A DNA stretch of 64,000 bases, from positions 186,001-250,000 of the forward strand of contig JAJGOT010000468.1 in assembly GCA_022457155.1 (NCBI GenBank). The letters run 5' to 3'. This stretch comes from Cladopsammia gracilis. Lineage: Eukaryota > Cnidaria > Anthozoa > Scleractinia > Dendrophylliidae. This document shows positions 24,703 through 36,217 of this stretch, one piece after another. The stretch's first letter is position 1. Each line of letters opens with the position of its first letter. Below the pieces are notes generated by a model, which was given only the letters and a program-made list of their open reading frames with translations, was not told the DNA's origin and made no database searches. A program made the translations under genes and the position numbers.

Positions 24703-25496
24703 CAAATTCATAACGAGCACCTATTTTATTTTTATTTTATTTTTATTTTATTAGACTTCGCCATCAAATAAATAACAAACAAAATGATAAAAAACAAAGA
24801 AAACAATTACTGGGTTATGGCAGGGTGACCACAACAGCTGCCGCCAGATGTAAAATATAATCCCCCCCCCCCACCCCTCCCCCCCCCCAAAAAAAAAAAA
24901 GCTTGAAATTGATTTTATGTTCTCCGTTTTAACCCGAAGATTTTAACCGTTAACGTTCAATTACCGGTCACGTGACTAAACTTCGAACTTCTAAAATGTG
25001 TTTGATTAATAAGTTTCCCGAGAAAATGTTGCCTGTCAATTTTAAATAACATTAATCAAAAACTGCCTCTTCAAATGGAACTATGCCAAATAAGCCAGTG
25101 CAAATTCATAACGAGCACCTATTTTATTTTTATTTTATTTTTATTTTATTAGACTTCGCCATCAAATAAATAACAAACAAAATGATAAAAAACAAAGAAA
25201 ACAATTACTGGGTTATGGCAGGGTGACCACAACAGCTGCCGCCAGATGTAAAATATAATCCCCCCCCCACCCCTCCCCCCCCAAAAAAAAAAAAAAGCTT
25301 GAAATTGATTTTATGTTCTCCGTTTTAACCCGAAGATTTTAACCGTTAACGTTCAATTACCGGTCACGTGACTAAACTTCGAACTTCTAAAATGTGTTTG
25401 ATTAATAAGTTTCCCGAGAAAATGTTGCCTGTCAATTTTAAATAACATTAATCAAAAACTGCCTCTTCAAATGGAACTATGCCAAATAAGCCAGTG
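24703..25496 (+). repeat. Near-perfect tandem duplication, two ~397 bp copies
   Basis: Copies 24703-25100 and 25101-25496 begin CAAATTCATAACGAGCACCT and end GCCAAATAAGCCAGTG. By eye they differ only in the lengths of C and A homopolymer runs. The second copy ends about 120 bp before the start codon of the SnoaL-like gene, so it lies in that gene's 5' intron or upstream sequence. Confidence 0.93.
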
Positions 25497-25617
25497 AGTC
25501 ATGCCTTAACTGAGTTGCTTGAGTTTTGAGTCTGCTGCTGTACGTTCCTGTGGCGCTGGTTATGTTTTGCTATTTTACAAAAATCAACTTGCTATTTTTC
25601 CTTTTTAATTTTAGGCA

Positions 25618-27832
25618 ATGGCAGACAGCACTGGCATGTGTCCTCACCGACAGTTCATGGACGAACCAGGGATTGTGTGGCGTGGAGGAAAACCGGACTT
25701 TGCAAAGGTCGACAAAGCTTACTTGGAGGGGAGGACACGCGTTCACAAGGAGGGCTCCCTGGAGAAAATTGTGGAGGATTTGGTTAAGACCTGGGAAATG
25801 GAAGCTTCACACAAAATCCGAACGGAGGTAGTCATCTTTAACATACCGTGCGTCTAGGTTTCTCACCAGTCTAATAAATTTCTCTCTACTCTACTGTAAT
25901 AGCGTCCGTTGTCACGTGACGAAAACTTGACGTTAAATCAATCTAGTTCCCAGGGTCCTCTCTTTTCAGCTTCGTCAATGAAAGCCGATTAGACGAAGAG
26001 TGAAAGCGAATACACCCTTACTGAATTTTGATTGAGGCTTTTTATTTTATAAGCCTAGATCGCAGCATGCAGTTGGCACGCTTCTCTCGCCAATTTCTTT
26101 TTACCATATGCCCCAGTAAGGAGATTGTGTAGAGGCTAGTACATGAAATGTGAATTTTCTTTTCTGATCAAAGGCTTCTATGAGCCAACTTGTTAATAGG
26201 AAATAAACTTCTGACCCTCCCCTCTCCTACGCGTTTTGCTCCACCGACCTCGCCCCCATCCCAACCCTCTGTGTCCAACTCACCACCCTCCCCTTCCTTC
26301 AACGCCGTCCCCATGGGTAAGGCAGATAACCATTACAAATTGCATTTGGAACGGATAAAATAAACGCGCAAGCCTTATGTACTTGCCAGCGGAATTACCA
26401 AGAAAAGTTTACAGCTGAAACAAGGATTGAAAATTTGCATACTTGTCCCTGCATACTATATCTCGTTCAACGCTTCGCGTATTTGCGAGATAAAAATTGG
26501 TATTCAGATTATGATTCGCTTTTGAAGCTCTGAAAAAGGGTAGGGAAAATCACGTGATATATTATTGTCTGAAAAAAGTTCATAAAAAAATTTGGCGAAC
26601 ACCCCTCTCCTCAGGAATTTTGCACTTGAAAGTCACCTAAAACTGCTGTTGCTTATATTAGTTAACGGGTTCAATATTTAACAATTATTGGATGAGGTTG
26701 AGCATGATAGCGATAATTATCAAGGCCAAAGTTTGTGTTATCGGCCGAAGCCGAAGGCTGAGGCGGATAACACAAACTGAGGCCTTGATAATTATCGCTA
26801 TCATGCGAAAACCGAATCCAATAATTGTTTTATTATGCATATTCCTGAGCTGCACTTGTAAAGACAAGAGCGCACACAAAAAAGTGATCAATGCACAGCA
26901 GTCAACTTGTAAGTAAACAACTTACGTCACTTCTGCATGCATTAAACTATTGTCTGTAGGTATGACGAAACAGAAACAGCAAGCAATAATTAGCTGCGTG
27001 CTTATAGCCAATCAAAATCGAGCTAGTGACACCAATGTATAATAATACAATATTAAGGAGTTGATAGTTGATGTTGATAAAATGTGAGGGTCGTTTCTTG
27101 TCTCTTAGGACTGGCAGTCTGTTGATACAGAAGCATTTACCATTCGCGCGAACAATCAACGTTCTTTCAACTTGAAGGAAATGATTGAGGTGGGAAGCTA
27201 CAATGTATTGCTGCAGCAACAACCGCTGTACAACAGTGAGGCTCACACCTTTAAATCATCCCATGATATGTTCACGTCTGCATTCAACGAAGGATTTCCA
27301 TGGGAACTGTTAGAAGTCTTTTCAGGTGAGAAATAGGACACAAGCTAACAGTCGAACCTCCGATAAAGGTCACTTCATCTAGTCACATCAAGCAAAACCC
27401 CTGTTATGTAGTCCTTTCAATCACTGCTGATTGTGTTTCATTTGTGTGTGGCCAGCAATTTGTGTTCCTAAAGTGGATCCACTTTTCCATTGTTGGCGTG
27501 TGACCGTGGCCATAACTTAATAACATATTTTGCCAGGTAAACCCTTGGGGTTAAACTCACGGGGGAGGGGCTGGTGAGATGATGTTCCGCTCTCAGATAT
27601 GTATTTTAAACGCAGGTACTATATTTCTTTCCTAGGTCCCCCGCGAGTAGCTTTCTCTTGGCGCCACTGGGCACATTGGACGGGTCCGTATAAAGGAAGG
27701 GCTCCGACAGGCGAACTGCTGGAAATGTGCGGCATGGCCGTGGCAGAGGTGGACGCGAACTTGAAAATCAAGTCTATTGATGTTCATTTCGATCCTAACC
27801 AGCTATTGATGAAGTTAGAAGGACAAAAGTAA
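25618..27832 (+). CDS. Pathogen-related protein-like (SnoaL-like fold), 3 exons
   Basis: Exons 25618-25827, 27109-27325 and 27636-27832 sum to 624 nt (207 aa plus stop) with phases 0 and 1 consistent. The protein resembles the plant pathogen-related protein family (barley PRPX type). The shared blocks are KTWEMEASHK in exon 1, VGSYN and SSHDMF in exon 2, and SGPP, RHW and GPYKGRAPTGE in exon 3, in the same order. The family is assigned to the SnoaL-like/NTF2 fold; its biochemical role is not established, so no reaction is claimed. There is no signal peptide or membrane segment, so it is probably cytosolic. A TTTTAG acceptor lies 3 nt before the ATG, implying a spliced 5' UTR. Intron 1 contains a hairpin MITE. 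Confidence 0.88.
26681..26829. mobile_element. Hairpin MITE in intron 1 of the SnoaL-like gene
   Basis: Arms of about 60 bp containing AGCATGATAGCGATAATTAT and its near complement flank a short loop. The ends read ACAATTATTGGAT and ATCCAATAATTGT. The element is almost a perfect palindrome and non-coding. Confidence 0.85.
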
Positions 27833-27964
27833 AGTACTTAGTACTGAGACAAGAGAGGATAGTTACTCAAACTTGCATAAATGTATCAAATATCAGTAGG
27901 TCCGTTAAAGCGGGCTGGCGAATTGATAATTAAACATTGAAGAAAAATGCACGCACATACACGT

Positions 27965-28004
27965 ACATATATATATATATATATATTTTTTTTTTTTTCC
28001 ACAA
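27965..28004 (+). repeat. AT microsatellite and T run
   Basis: An (AT)n stretch of about 20 bases runs into a 14-base T run, 130 bp downstream of the SnoaL-like stop codon. The following ~90 bases resemble a Penelope-type tail (CCCGAAACTGACGATGAACA). Confidence 0.8.
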
Positions 28005-28139
28005 CTTGTAACATCCCGAAACTGACGATGAACAAGGATGTATCCGAAACATGTCTTTCAAATTCAAAAGTGCGTGCATTTTTCTTAAATGTTTAATATC
28101 TCTCATACTGTTAAGAAATTTCGGTACTGATAATTGTAT

Positions 28140-28146
28140 TAATAAA
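28140..28146 (+). terminator. Candidate poly(A) signal of the SnoaL-like gene
   Basis: AATAAA at 28141, about 310 bp after the stop codon, is the first clear hexamer downstream. It may belong to the adjacent repeat, so the assignment is tentative. Confidence 0.35.
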
Positions 28147-28149
28147 GAT

Positions 28150-29965
28150 GGCTAGATAAAGTGGCGTGTTGTGTGTTTCTGATGAGTTGTTGTAAATAAC
28201 GTTTGGTAAGAGTAATTGTTAACGGCATTCAATGCACGAAACAATCCTGAAAGGTCACTAAATTTAATGCATTGGGTCATATAGTTCTGTGCATATTTAA
28301 AATGGTGTCGCAACTAATCAACTTGATTGATCCTCAATTCGTTTTTTCTTCCTTTTTTGCGTTGCCGGCATAAAGCCGATTAAAGGGAGACTTTCCCGGC
28401 TGAAATATCGCTCGTGTATTCATGATTATGGCGAGGAGCTTGCTTTGATTATTATATATTGCTTTTAAAGAGGTTTTTACGGTAGCTAAACGTTTATTGC
28501 GCGCGTTTCACACAGTACATTTTTATAAAAAAAAAATGGCAAATTGGTAGGATTTTCTTGGTTCGTGATCTAAAAAGACAACAATTTTTGTACATATACA
28601 AACCCAATAAACGTAAAAAATGAATGGTGAGTAAATTGCCGAAAGTTATGTATATATTTTTTTATGGCTTTGTCAGATGAGACTTCCTGAATGTTTGTTC
28701 TGTTTTACCAAAAATCGTGAATATTTACTGTGTAAAAACCGAGAAACACCGTCGAGATATTTGCTAGCCTTGAAAAATAAACCAAACAACTTTTTAAGAC
28801 TTTTAAAAGGTTGTAAAGCCACCACCAAAACCTTCATTATTAAGCGGCTTTTTTCCTTTGCTTTTATAGAAAGTGCAATATAAAACACCTGCTTCATTAA
28901 TGGTTTGTGGTTTAATCACTTTTCTATCCCTTATTTAACTATACGTTTGCTTTCATAAAATTTTCTTAATAACTGAGTATTTTCAATTTCAAAGAAAAGA
29001 CTTATCTGTTTTCGCTTATCAACGATCTGAAATAGAAGCAGTGTAATATTTTTAAATATTAAAATGTTTCATGGATGTATGCTACAATAACAATGTAATT
29101 ATTTGCATGGTTGTTCCGATAAGTAACAACGAACATGTAGGTGGTATGAGATAACATGCCGTATTGCCCGCCGAAGTCAAGCAATAATTAAAAGTAGTGA
29201 GGAAATGATCATGAAAAACATGGGCTATAATGCTACAAGCTAATTTGTTTGCAGGTGCAGTCGGTTGAAAGGCGTTATTTTCTGACCGTAAAATAACTAA
29301 AATAAAAAAAAAACGTTACTTTCGGCAATAAGCTAATTTCTTTCTGCACATGAACCCAGAATTATTAGCATCTGTAATTTTAGGATCAACTCAACTTTTT
29401 CCTTAAAATCAAGAAGTCATATGTAAATCAGAATTGATTAAAAAGGATGAATAAAAGATGAAACGGATGTTATTCGATATCGACATAATTTAACTTCTCT
29501 AAAAAAACATAAGGAGCATGCACAAAATCGTGGCACCAAGTTGCAATTTTTAGGTTCATGCATTTAACATGCGAGAAACTTCCAATATCTGAGCTAAAAT
29601 TTAGCATTTTCGTTTAAACCAGCCGTGTTTAACATTAAACTCTGCAGTAATCTTTATCGAAAAACGGGACTCCTTTCATCGAGTGTTTACATAAATGTGA
29701 CATTGTGGGTTGTTAATCTGAGCGAGCAGACAGCTCGTGTCATATGAAAGTTATCCAATTTACTCCGACTTCAAACAAGAGCACTGGTTGTTTTGCATCT
29801 CCAAACTTCCCTGCTGTCAACCGAACAATGCTCGCCTGGTAGTCTACCGCGTTTCAACCAAGTGTCAAATTTTCGATTTGGGTCGGTAAGTGATGCAAAT
29901 TGAGTGGGGTACAGAGAAGTGAAGTAAATTAACGCTTACGGCTTGCAAACCCACGGAAACACCAT
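28150..29965. other. AT-rich intergenic stretch before the GPCR
   Basis: No gene, TIR element or tandem array is visible. A bidirectional open frame near 28673-28897 lacks recognisable motifs. The last few hundred bases should contain upstream control sequences of the GPCR. Confidence 0.5.
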
Positions 29966-29969
29966 TAAC

Positions 29970-29977
29970 TATAAATA
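29970..29977 (+). promoter_or_regulatory. TATA box of the GPCR gene
   Basis: TATAAATA lies 44 bp before the start codon at 30014, implying a transcription start near 30000 and a very short 5' UTR. It is the only clear TATA box seen in front of a gene in the window. Confidence 0.65.
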
Positions 29978-30013
29978 TCTGCGCTCCCAGGAGCAAAAAC
30001 AACACTGAAAGAT

Positions 30014-31759
30014 ATGGATACTAACTTCAGTGATCATTCTGCTCGCAACAATTCACAATCTGGCGAAATAGATTCCAAATGGATTGGAATCTTAGAAGCA
30101 GGGATCTTGCTTTGCATTATGCTCCTTGCACTTGTTGGAAATCTTCTTGTTATCGCGGTTGTTTACCGCCGACGTGAGCTTCGTCGCACAGAAACACACA
30201 TTTTCATCGTCAATTTGAGCCTTACAGATATTTCTGTCGCTCTACTCTGCATGCCTTTCTCGATAATAACGGCCGTGACACAGAACTGGATTTTCAGCAA
30301 CGCGTTGTGTCAGCTAAACGGTTTCTTGAATGTGTTCTTCCTTCTTACCTCTATCCTGACTCTAACAGCAATAAGTATACACAAGTACATAGGAGTGGTA
30401 CAGCCCACGAAGAAAAAAATCTTCACCAGAAAGAGGACCATCTTTGCGGTGATCTGGGTTTGGTTTCAAGCGCTTCTTACCGCCCTCACACCCATTCTTG
30501 GATGGAACAGCTATGAGCACATCCCAGGGAGAACGCAGTGTTCCGTCAAAGTCCCTCGCGATAATGAAGTCAGCGAGTTAACAAACTGTCTATTTATTAT
30601 CGTTTGCGGTTTTGTGATCCCTCTAGGCATAATGAGCTTCTCTTATCTGAAGATTTTTCAAACTGTAAAGATTCACACTAAACGCGTCCGCAGTCATTCA
30701 TTCGGCGAGGAACAATCGGCTTTTTTAAACGAAACGCGCATAACTATAACACTCTTCATAATTTTAGCCGTTTTTCTGGGTTGCTGGACTCCATTTTCTG
30801 TTCTTACTATCTACGCAACGCTAGCAGGTAGTGAATTGCCGAAGTACTTCTCCGTTGCAGCTTACTGGCTTGGCTTTCTAAATTCTGCAATGAACCCGGT
30901 CATCTACGCGCTAAGAACGAAAGAATTTCGTCAAGGATATCGACAGATTTTCGGAATATTGCTGCCTTGCTGTTTCTCGAGAGTTGAGTCAAGGGAAAGC
31001 GACTCCATAGCTGTTCTCCGTGGACGCAGGAGCTTGAAGAGTGAAGTACAAACGACATTCAAGCGACGCGACAAAACACGAAGAGCTGAAAGCCGCGTAA
31101 GCGAAAATGGAGCATTTGTTAGTAATGGAACGGGGAACTCGCCAAGACGAAAAGATACAATGTCAGTAGAGTGGGAAGAGAGCGAAATCCCGAAATTAGA
31201 CTCGGCGAGCGACTTTTCGAGTAGACACAAGGGCAGTGTATGCAGTGAAAGCAACGGCAAGGATAATTATTATTACGCGAATACCATGGCTGTGAATGTG
31301 GAACTCGACGGCATTGAAATTTGCCAAAATGGAGCGTTTGTTTATAACGAAGAAAAAGCGGAAAGCGAAGAGTTTGGCGAAAGAGAAGGAAAAACATTAT
31401 CGAATAGCAGCGATATCGCACTCGGATATTGGTCTCCAATCAGCCAGAAATTACTTCGGGATTCAAAAGGCTTTCCGAGTGAAGAAGCCTTTCCGAAGAA
31501 TTTCGAAGACAGCGTGAACACACGACGGAAAAGTACGTCGGTTTTGACTGCGTTTCCAGCAAACGGGGTGCTAAAAGGCAAACTTTGTCGTTCTAAAAGC
31601 GATTGTAGCACCATAAACCATGGTTTTGGTAGAAGTCTCTCGTGCTCTGTTGTTGACATAACAAAACAAACTTCCGATCCTTGGCTACGGGAAAATTTAT
31701 CTTATTTGAACAGGATAGCTCCCATAGAACTTTTAGAGAAAAGCGATGTTATGGGCTAA
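30014..31759 (+). CDS. Class A (rhodopsin-like) G-protein-coupled receptor, intronless
   Basis: A single-exon 581 aa seven-helix plasma-membrane receptor. Seen: an N-terminus with NFS and NNS glycosylation sequons; TM1 with GN (42-43); TM2 with NLSLTD (67-72); TM3 starting at Cys99 and ending in SIHKY (121-125) where most relatives have DRY; TM4 with Trp150; Cys176 in loop 2 to pair with Cys99; TM5 with Pro203; TM6 with CWTP (257-260); TM7 with NPVIY (294-298); and CC at 319-320, a possible palmitoylation site. A very long Ser/Arg/Glu-rich tail of about 260 residues follows. The ligand is unknown; the overall look is of the large cnidarian amine/adenosine/melatonin-like orphan group (inference). 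The absence of introns suggests an origin by retroposition or lineage-specific expansion. Confidence 0.93.
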   Translation: MDTNFSDHSARNNSQSGEIDSKWIGILEAGILLCIMLLALVGNLLVIAVVYRRRELRRTETHIFIVNLSLTDISVALLCMPFSIITAVTQNWIFSNALCQLNGFLNVFFLLTSILTLTAISIHKYIGVVQPTKKKIFTRKRTIFAVIWVWFQALLTALTPILGWNSYEHIPGRTQCSVKVPRDNEVSELTNCLFIIVCGFVIPLGIMSFSYLKIFQTVKIHTKRVRSHSFGEEQSAFLNETRITITLFIILAVFLGCWTPFSVLTIYATLAGSELPKYFSVAAYWLGFLNSAMNPVIYALRTKEFRQGYRQIFGILLPCCFSRVESRESDSIAVLRGRRSLKSEVQTTFKRRDKTRRAESRVSENGAFVSNGTGNSPRRKDTMSVEWEESEIPKLDSASDFSSRHKGSVCSESNGKDNYYYANTMAVNVELDGIEICQNGAFVYNEEKAESEEFGEREGKTLSNSSDIALGYWSPISQKLLRDSKGFPSEEAFPKNFEDSVNTRRKSTSVLTAFPANGVLKGKLCRSKSDCSTINHGFGRSLSCSVVDITKQTSDPWLRENLSYLNRIAPIELLEKSDVMG

Positions 31760-32165
31760 AAGAAGAGTACTTACAACATCGATCAGTAATTTGTATAGGG
31801 CCAGGTTTGGTCTATTAGAAGGTGAAGGTTAATTGTTTTAACTTATGGGGGTCGGTCGGTAAAGAGTCCGTCAGTCAGTACACAAAGAGGAAAATATTTG
31901 AAAGCTAACAACGATGCGTAACATTTCTTATACTCGGTCGGGCATTGTGCAAAGAACGTAAGTTTATTCTTTACTTAGCCCTACAATAATCATTGTTTTT
32001 CGTATTTTTGGTAAAGGGTTTTAAACAACTTTTATCATAAGAGACTTCATGACGTGTTAGTTTCTAAACATCACTTCCTTACGGGGGAGTAGATAAACAC
32101 TGCTTATATCAATGTGCCGAATATTGGCTTTTTATAATTGTAATATAAACAGACGCTTTCTGTAC

Positions 32166-32171
32166 AATAAA
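32166..32171 (+). terminator. Candidate poly(A) signal of the GPCR
   Basis: AATAAA about 400 bp after the GPCR stop codon, preceded by TGTAC and followed by a T-rich stretch. This would give a ~0.4 kb 3' UTR. Confidence 0.5.
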
Positions 32172-32736
32172 CTTGTTTATGCGTGGGATTAACTGTGTTC
32201 TAAATAGTTAATTGCTTTGACGTGGGACGCTTTAATTAGTCCAGCTTTCAATGTGACCCATTTTCCCATACATGTTGTCTCACATTGTTTTGGGAGCAAA
32301 CTTACAAACACCAGCTGAAACATTAACTTTAACTAAAGCTAACTAAAGTCGAGCGAATTCAAAACGTCATGACTGGTGTATAATTGATGCAAGCAACAGA
32401 ATAATCTTCTCTAGTCCCACTTTCTGTTAATGTCATATCCAATCCCGTTACTCCGTGCGAGTAAAATCAGTAGATAGATGAACAAACGTGAACGGCATGC
32501 GCCACGTGATATAATTTTCCCGCCATTTCAACTCGTGAATTGTAGCAGTTGGTGAGAAATTTCACTCGATCGCTGGATCGGTTGAACACTGGGCTGTAAA
32601 CTTCTATTCCCATTGTCGCTGACCAGTGCGGACTTGAACTCAAACCAAATGCAAAGAAATAAAGAGAAGAGAAAACTCGATCGCCTTAAAAGAGGTCGGA
32701 CATTGTGAAAGCGATGTACTGATGCAAATAAAGGGT

Positions 32737-32867
32737 GTTTCTTGGTGTTGCGGAAGCCATCGTTGGTTAGCTTTTGTGTTGTGGTGTGGGTATTGTTCAG
32801 TGTCTTTTGAACCTTTTGTTTTACGTCATCACACCACGTGATCACACCATCCGCAACACCAAGAAAC
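32737..32867. repeat. Inverted repeat GTTTCTTGGTGTTGCGGA
   Basis: The 18-mer GTTTCTTGGTGTTGCGGA (32737-32754) recurs as its exact complement at 32850-32867, about 95 bp apart. It is probably a small TIR element or hairpin. Confidence 0.75.
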
Positions 32868-32996
32868 TACCCAAAAAAAATTTTAAAGGTTCTTTTCCCG
32901 TCGGAGACTCGAGTTACTAAATGCAAATATGCGCTGAAATATGCAACTTGCACTCGGGTAACGCAAAATAATTTATACACATAATAAATACCTAAA

Positions 32997-33245
32997 GGCC
33001 CGTTTACACAGGCGATTTTTTGTGCAATTTTTGACGCACCTTTCGGTGCAATTTTTTGTCGCGCGTAAGTTGTATCTTCAAATTGTGTAAACTAGCGGCG
33101 ATTTTGGTGCGATTTGTCGCGCGATGTCGCAGAGGTTTCGAACATGTTCGAAACCTGATGCAACTTGGCGGCGATTTTTGGGAAATCATACCCGAATCGC
33201 ACAGAAATCTCCGCCAGTTTACACTTGCGACAAAAGTTTATTTAC
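32997..33245. mobile_element. GGCCCGTTTACACA MITE, copy 1 (decayed right end)
   Basis: The left end GGCCCGTTTACACAGGCGAT matches copies near 39.2 and 43.1 kb. The centre carries the palindrome GGTTTCGAACATGTTCGAAA. The right end, expected to mirror the left, is degraded after GCGACAAAAG. Confidence 0.75.
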
Positions 33246-34410
33246 AAAAATGTGCACCAAATTAACTAAAACAACGCTCCTTTGTCACAATATTTTTTTG
33301 CTTGCCAGCCAAAAAATCCCTTAAGAAGTGCATGCCAGCCCCCTAAAAAACATTCGAAGTTGAAGAAGTCCAAGGCTTATAAACGGTAGTTTATGGTATG
33401 TTGTTTTGATCCCGTTAGACGCCCTAAAGATTTTAAATGTCCCATATCTCGAAACACCTGTTTTTGGTCCTCAATCACAGACTTTTGAAAGGTAGCTAAT
33501 TGAATAAGTATTTTTGGATTCCTGATATATTTTTGGAGGCAGCAAGGTAGAGCGATTTTCGCATGAGCTTGAAATGATTATACGCGCCAACGATCAAACC
33601 AACAAACGAACGTTGAGTGGTTGAACGAACGGAGACAAATGCGCGCGGCTTTTGGTTGGTTTGGCGAACACGCACAGCAAAGTGGACGGCGGATTTCGAG
33701 CCAAAAAGTAGCGGAAAAAGTAGCGGAAAAATGAGCAAAACTTGTTTTGATCCTTTCAATCATTGGCGGATGAAACAAATCGGGAACAATTATGAGAACC
33801 GTTTCCCAAGGTTATTCGAAAGTTGCTCTATAAACACATTTTCGGACGGGAAACACCAGAAATTAAAAATTGTCTGAAGATAGCCGGGATCAGCAGGGCG
33901 GCGCGCAAAGGGTGAAGCCGAAGGAAAGGATTAAGGAAGCGGCTTCCGCAATGGTTATACAGGAATATTTCACTGTTTTTTATCGTGTAGCATATTTCCA
34001 TGTTATATCGCCAAATGCCACCAAATATACAGTCAACTTAGTTGGATATAAAAATTCTACAGAGCAAAACAGAAGCAGTAGTTTTAAGATAAAGTGCAGT
34101 ATTGCAAGGATGGAAATGGATTACAGTTTGAATTCGTGACGGGCGTTCAAGAAATCAAAACTGCCATTCTTGCCGCATTTTGACTTTTTTTTTAACCGTT
34201 GTCTCTTTCGTTAATATTTCTTTTTATTACATAGATGTCGATGAAATACTACAATTTCTTTATTTTCTAAAAATGTGATCTCTTCATCACATATGAAGGT
34301 ATCGATGCACGTGCAAAATGTGCTTTTGCTAATTGAACTATTTAAATGCACGTGCAAAATTGTTGTTTTTATGCTAATTAAACTTTTTAAAACATTGTTT
34401 TGCTAAAGGC

Positions 34411-35026
34411 TAGTTCTCATATGTAGAATCGTCCCGGTCGTCCGAGTTGTTTCAAAAAGTTCACGGACGACCGGGACGATTATATGAGAACTCTTCTAAA
34501 ACGACCCGGGACGATCGTAAACGACCCGGACAACTGGGACGATCGCGGTCGCTTGGATTGAACTAGACCGATCGTGAAAAATCAGGGACGATCATATGAG
34601 AACTACCTCGGGCGATCGGGAGGACTGAGACGATCGAAGCGACCCAAATCTACCCCAGAATGCACTATTATTTCCCAGTATTCATAGCTCTAACAGTTCC
34701 AAAATGGCGACAACTTCGGAGTTTAGCCCTGCTTTAACAGCCGTAAACAAGTAACTGTAATTTGCAACGGACCACCGTAACGAAATAGAAGCACCGGATC
34801 CTGTGGTAAAGGATCTAATCAGCTATAAAATAAAGAAACGATTTGATAAAAAACTGAGCAAGACTGATAAACGGTACGGAAACGACTATATTTGTAAAAT
34901 ATCCAATATTTCGAAAGGCACAGCCGCCATTTTTTTTACTATTCTCGCACCCGAAACATGTTGTCGGACCCAGTTTACGACCGCGCTATTGACGTTCGGG
35001 ACGACCGGGACGATCATATGAGAACC
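34411..35026. mobile_element. MITE with GTTCTCATATG ends
   Basis: The left side has GTTCTCATATG then ATCGTCCCGGTCGTCC; the right side has GGACGACCGGGACGAT then CATATGAGAAC. Several further internal copies of the GGGACGATC motif occur in both orientations. About 620 bp, non-coding. Confidence 0.75.
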
Positions 35027-35056
35027 CAAATCGCTTGAGTCGTCCCGATCGCCTGA

Positions 35057-35900
35057 GGCCCCTCCACACTAATGCGTTTTTGAAATCCTCCGTTTTTGGT
35101 TCCCCGAAAACGGATAAAAAGATCTGTGTTCACACTAGCGTTTTCACATCGTTTTTTGACCGTCCACACTAGGGGCTGAAGAAATCCGAAGATGCATTTT
35201 CATTAGGGGGTTGACACATTATGGCCCTAAAATCGAGTATGGGTGCTTTTTGGCATTGCCCTCAAAATGGACTATTATGCTCCAAATTATGCTCGACTGT
35301 TGCTATTGTGCTCGTAATTATGCCGTAAAAAGCATTTTCCCGGACCCCGTGAAGCGCCTTGGGAACCTGGCATAATGAGAGTAACCAGGCCTAAAGAGCT
35401 AAACCTGCTTGAGGATGCACTGGGAACAAGCCAACAGTGCTCAATAGTAACGGAAACCACGTAGAACATTAAAATAGCTTGAAATTGTGTAGTTTTTACT
35501 TAATAAACGGACAACAGTAGCTCTAAAAAAAAGAAATAACTGTTGTCGCAAAATGGCACTATTATGCCGGCAAAATAGCACTATTATTCCGGCATTATGC
35601 TCGATGCTCCACCTATAGTATTATGCTCGAAATTATGCCGGCATAATGTGTCAACCCCTAATTTTCAGCACCAGGCTCTGCTCGGACGTTTTTTTGTTCA
35701 ATGCGCATGCTCCAATAGCGTCAGCGATACTACGCGTTACTAGTTGCGACGTAAGCGTTTTTGGAAAGCTCCGTTTTTGCCGTCACACTAAACCGATAGA
35801 CCTGCGTTTTCAAAAGTCTCCACTCTGAAATGCGTTTTCGAAAACCGCCGTTTTCATAGATAAATATCTCCGTTTTTTATCGCTTTAGTGTGGAAGGGCC
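35057..35900. mobile_element. MITE (GGCCC-TCCACACTAA ends) hosting a nested element
   Basis: Inverted ends GGCCCCTCCACACTAATGCG and CGCTTTAGTGTGGAAGGGCC bound 844 bp. Repeated CGTTTT and CCGTTTT motifs fill the arms. A second element (35206-35658) is inserted inside. The flanking trinucleotides are TGA and CGA, so any 3 bp duplication has one mismatch. Confidence 0.75.
35206..35658. mobile_element. Nested MITE with TA duplication
   Basis: The ends GGGGGTTGACACATTATG and CATAATGTGTCAACCCC are inverted repeats, each bounded by TA. Removing the element and one TA rejoins the host element as GCATTTTCAT-TA-ATTTTCAGC. It also contains GCATAAT/ATTATGC-type internal repeats. Confidence 0.8.
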
Positions 35901-36217
35901 CGAGTCGTTAATTTTGTGTATGAATGGTTTTGCACATGGCCTCGGTTTAAAAAGGAAGCTAAGAGCAACTCGGAAATGGGGTATTAGAATGCTTGATTTC
36001 ATAACGGACCAGTTTTCGATGTAATAAACTTGGATTTAGACGAAGAGACGTCATTTTTTTTATTGAAAAATCTTTAATATTTCTTAAAATTTCTTTGATC
36101 AAGTTTAGATTAAATTGTAATGCATAAAATTTTAATTCTTCTCAACTATAACAAATTATGACAATATAAAATTGTATTTTTGAACTATGCTAACGTATTA
36201 TATTTTACCATATACTA

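Larger units (their letters stand above)
17604..25617. other. Intergenic region between GALNT-A and the SnoaL-like gene
   Basis: I see no intact gene. The stretch carries a TTAA-flanked MITE, a 22-base G run (20076-20097), two decayed Penelope-like fragments in opposite orientations, a satellite array, an inverted repeat and a recent ~0.4 kb tandem duplication. Each is listed separately where its limits could be seen. Open frames of about 100 codons near 18.5-18.9 and 20.2-20.5 kb match nothing I recognise. Confidence 0.5.

Noticed and set aside
33870..34139. 89-codon frame beginning MSEDSRDQQGG
   Set aside because: Looks protein-like at the start but soon loses character; it borders MITEs and has no supporting context.
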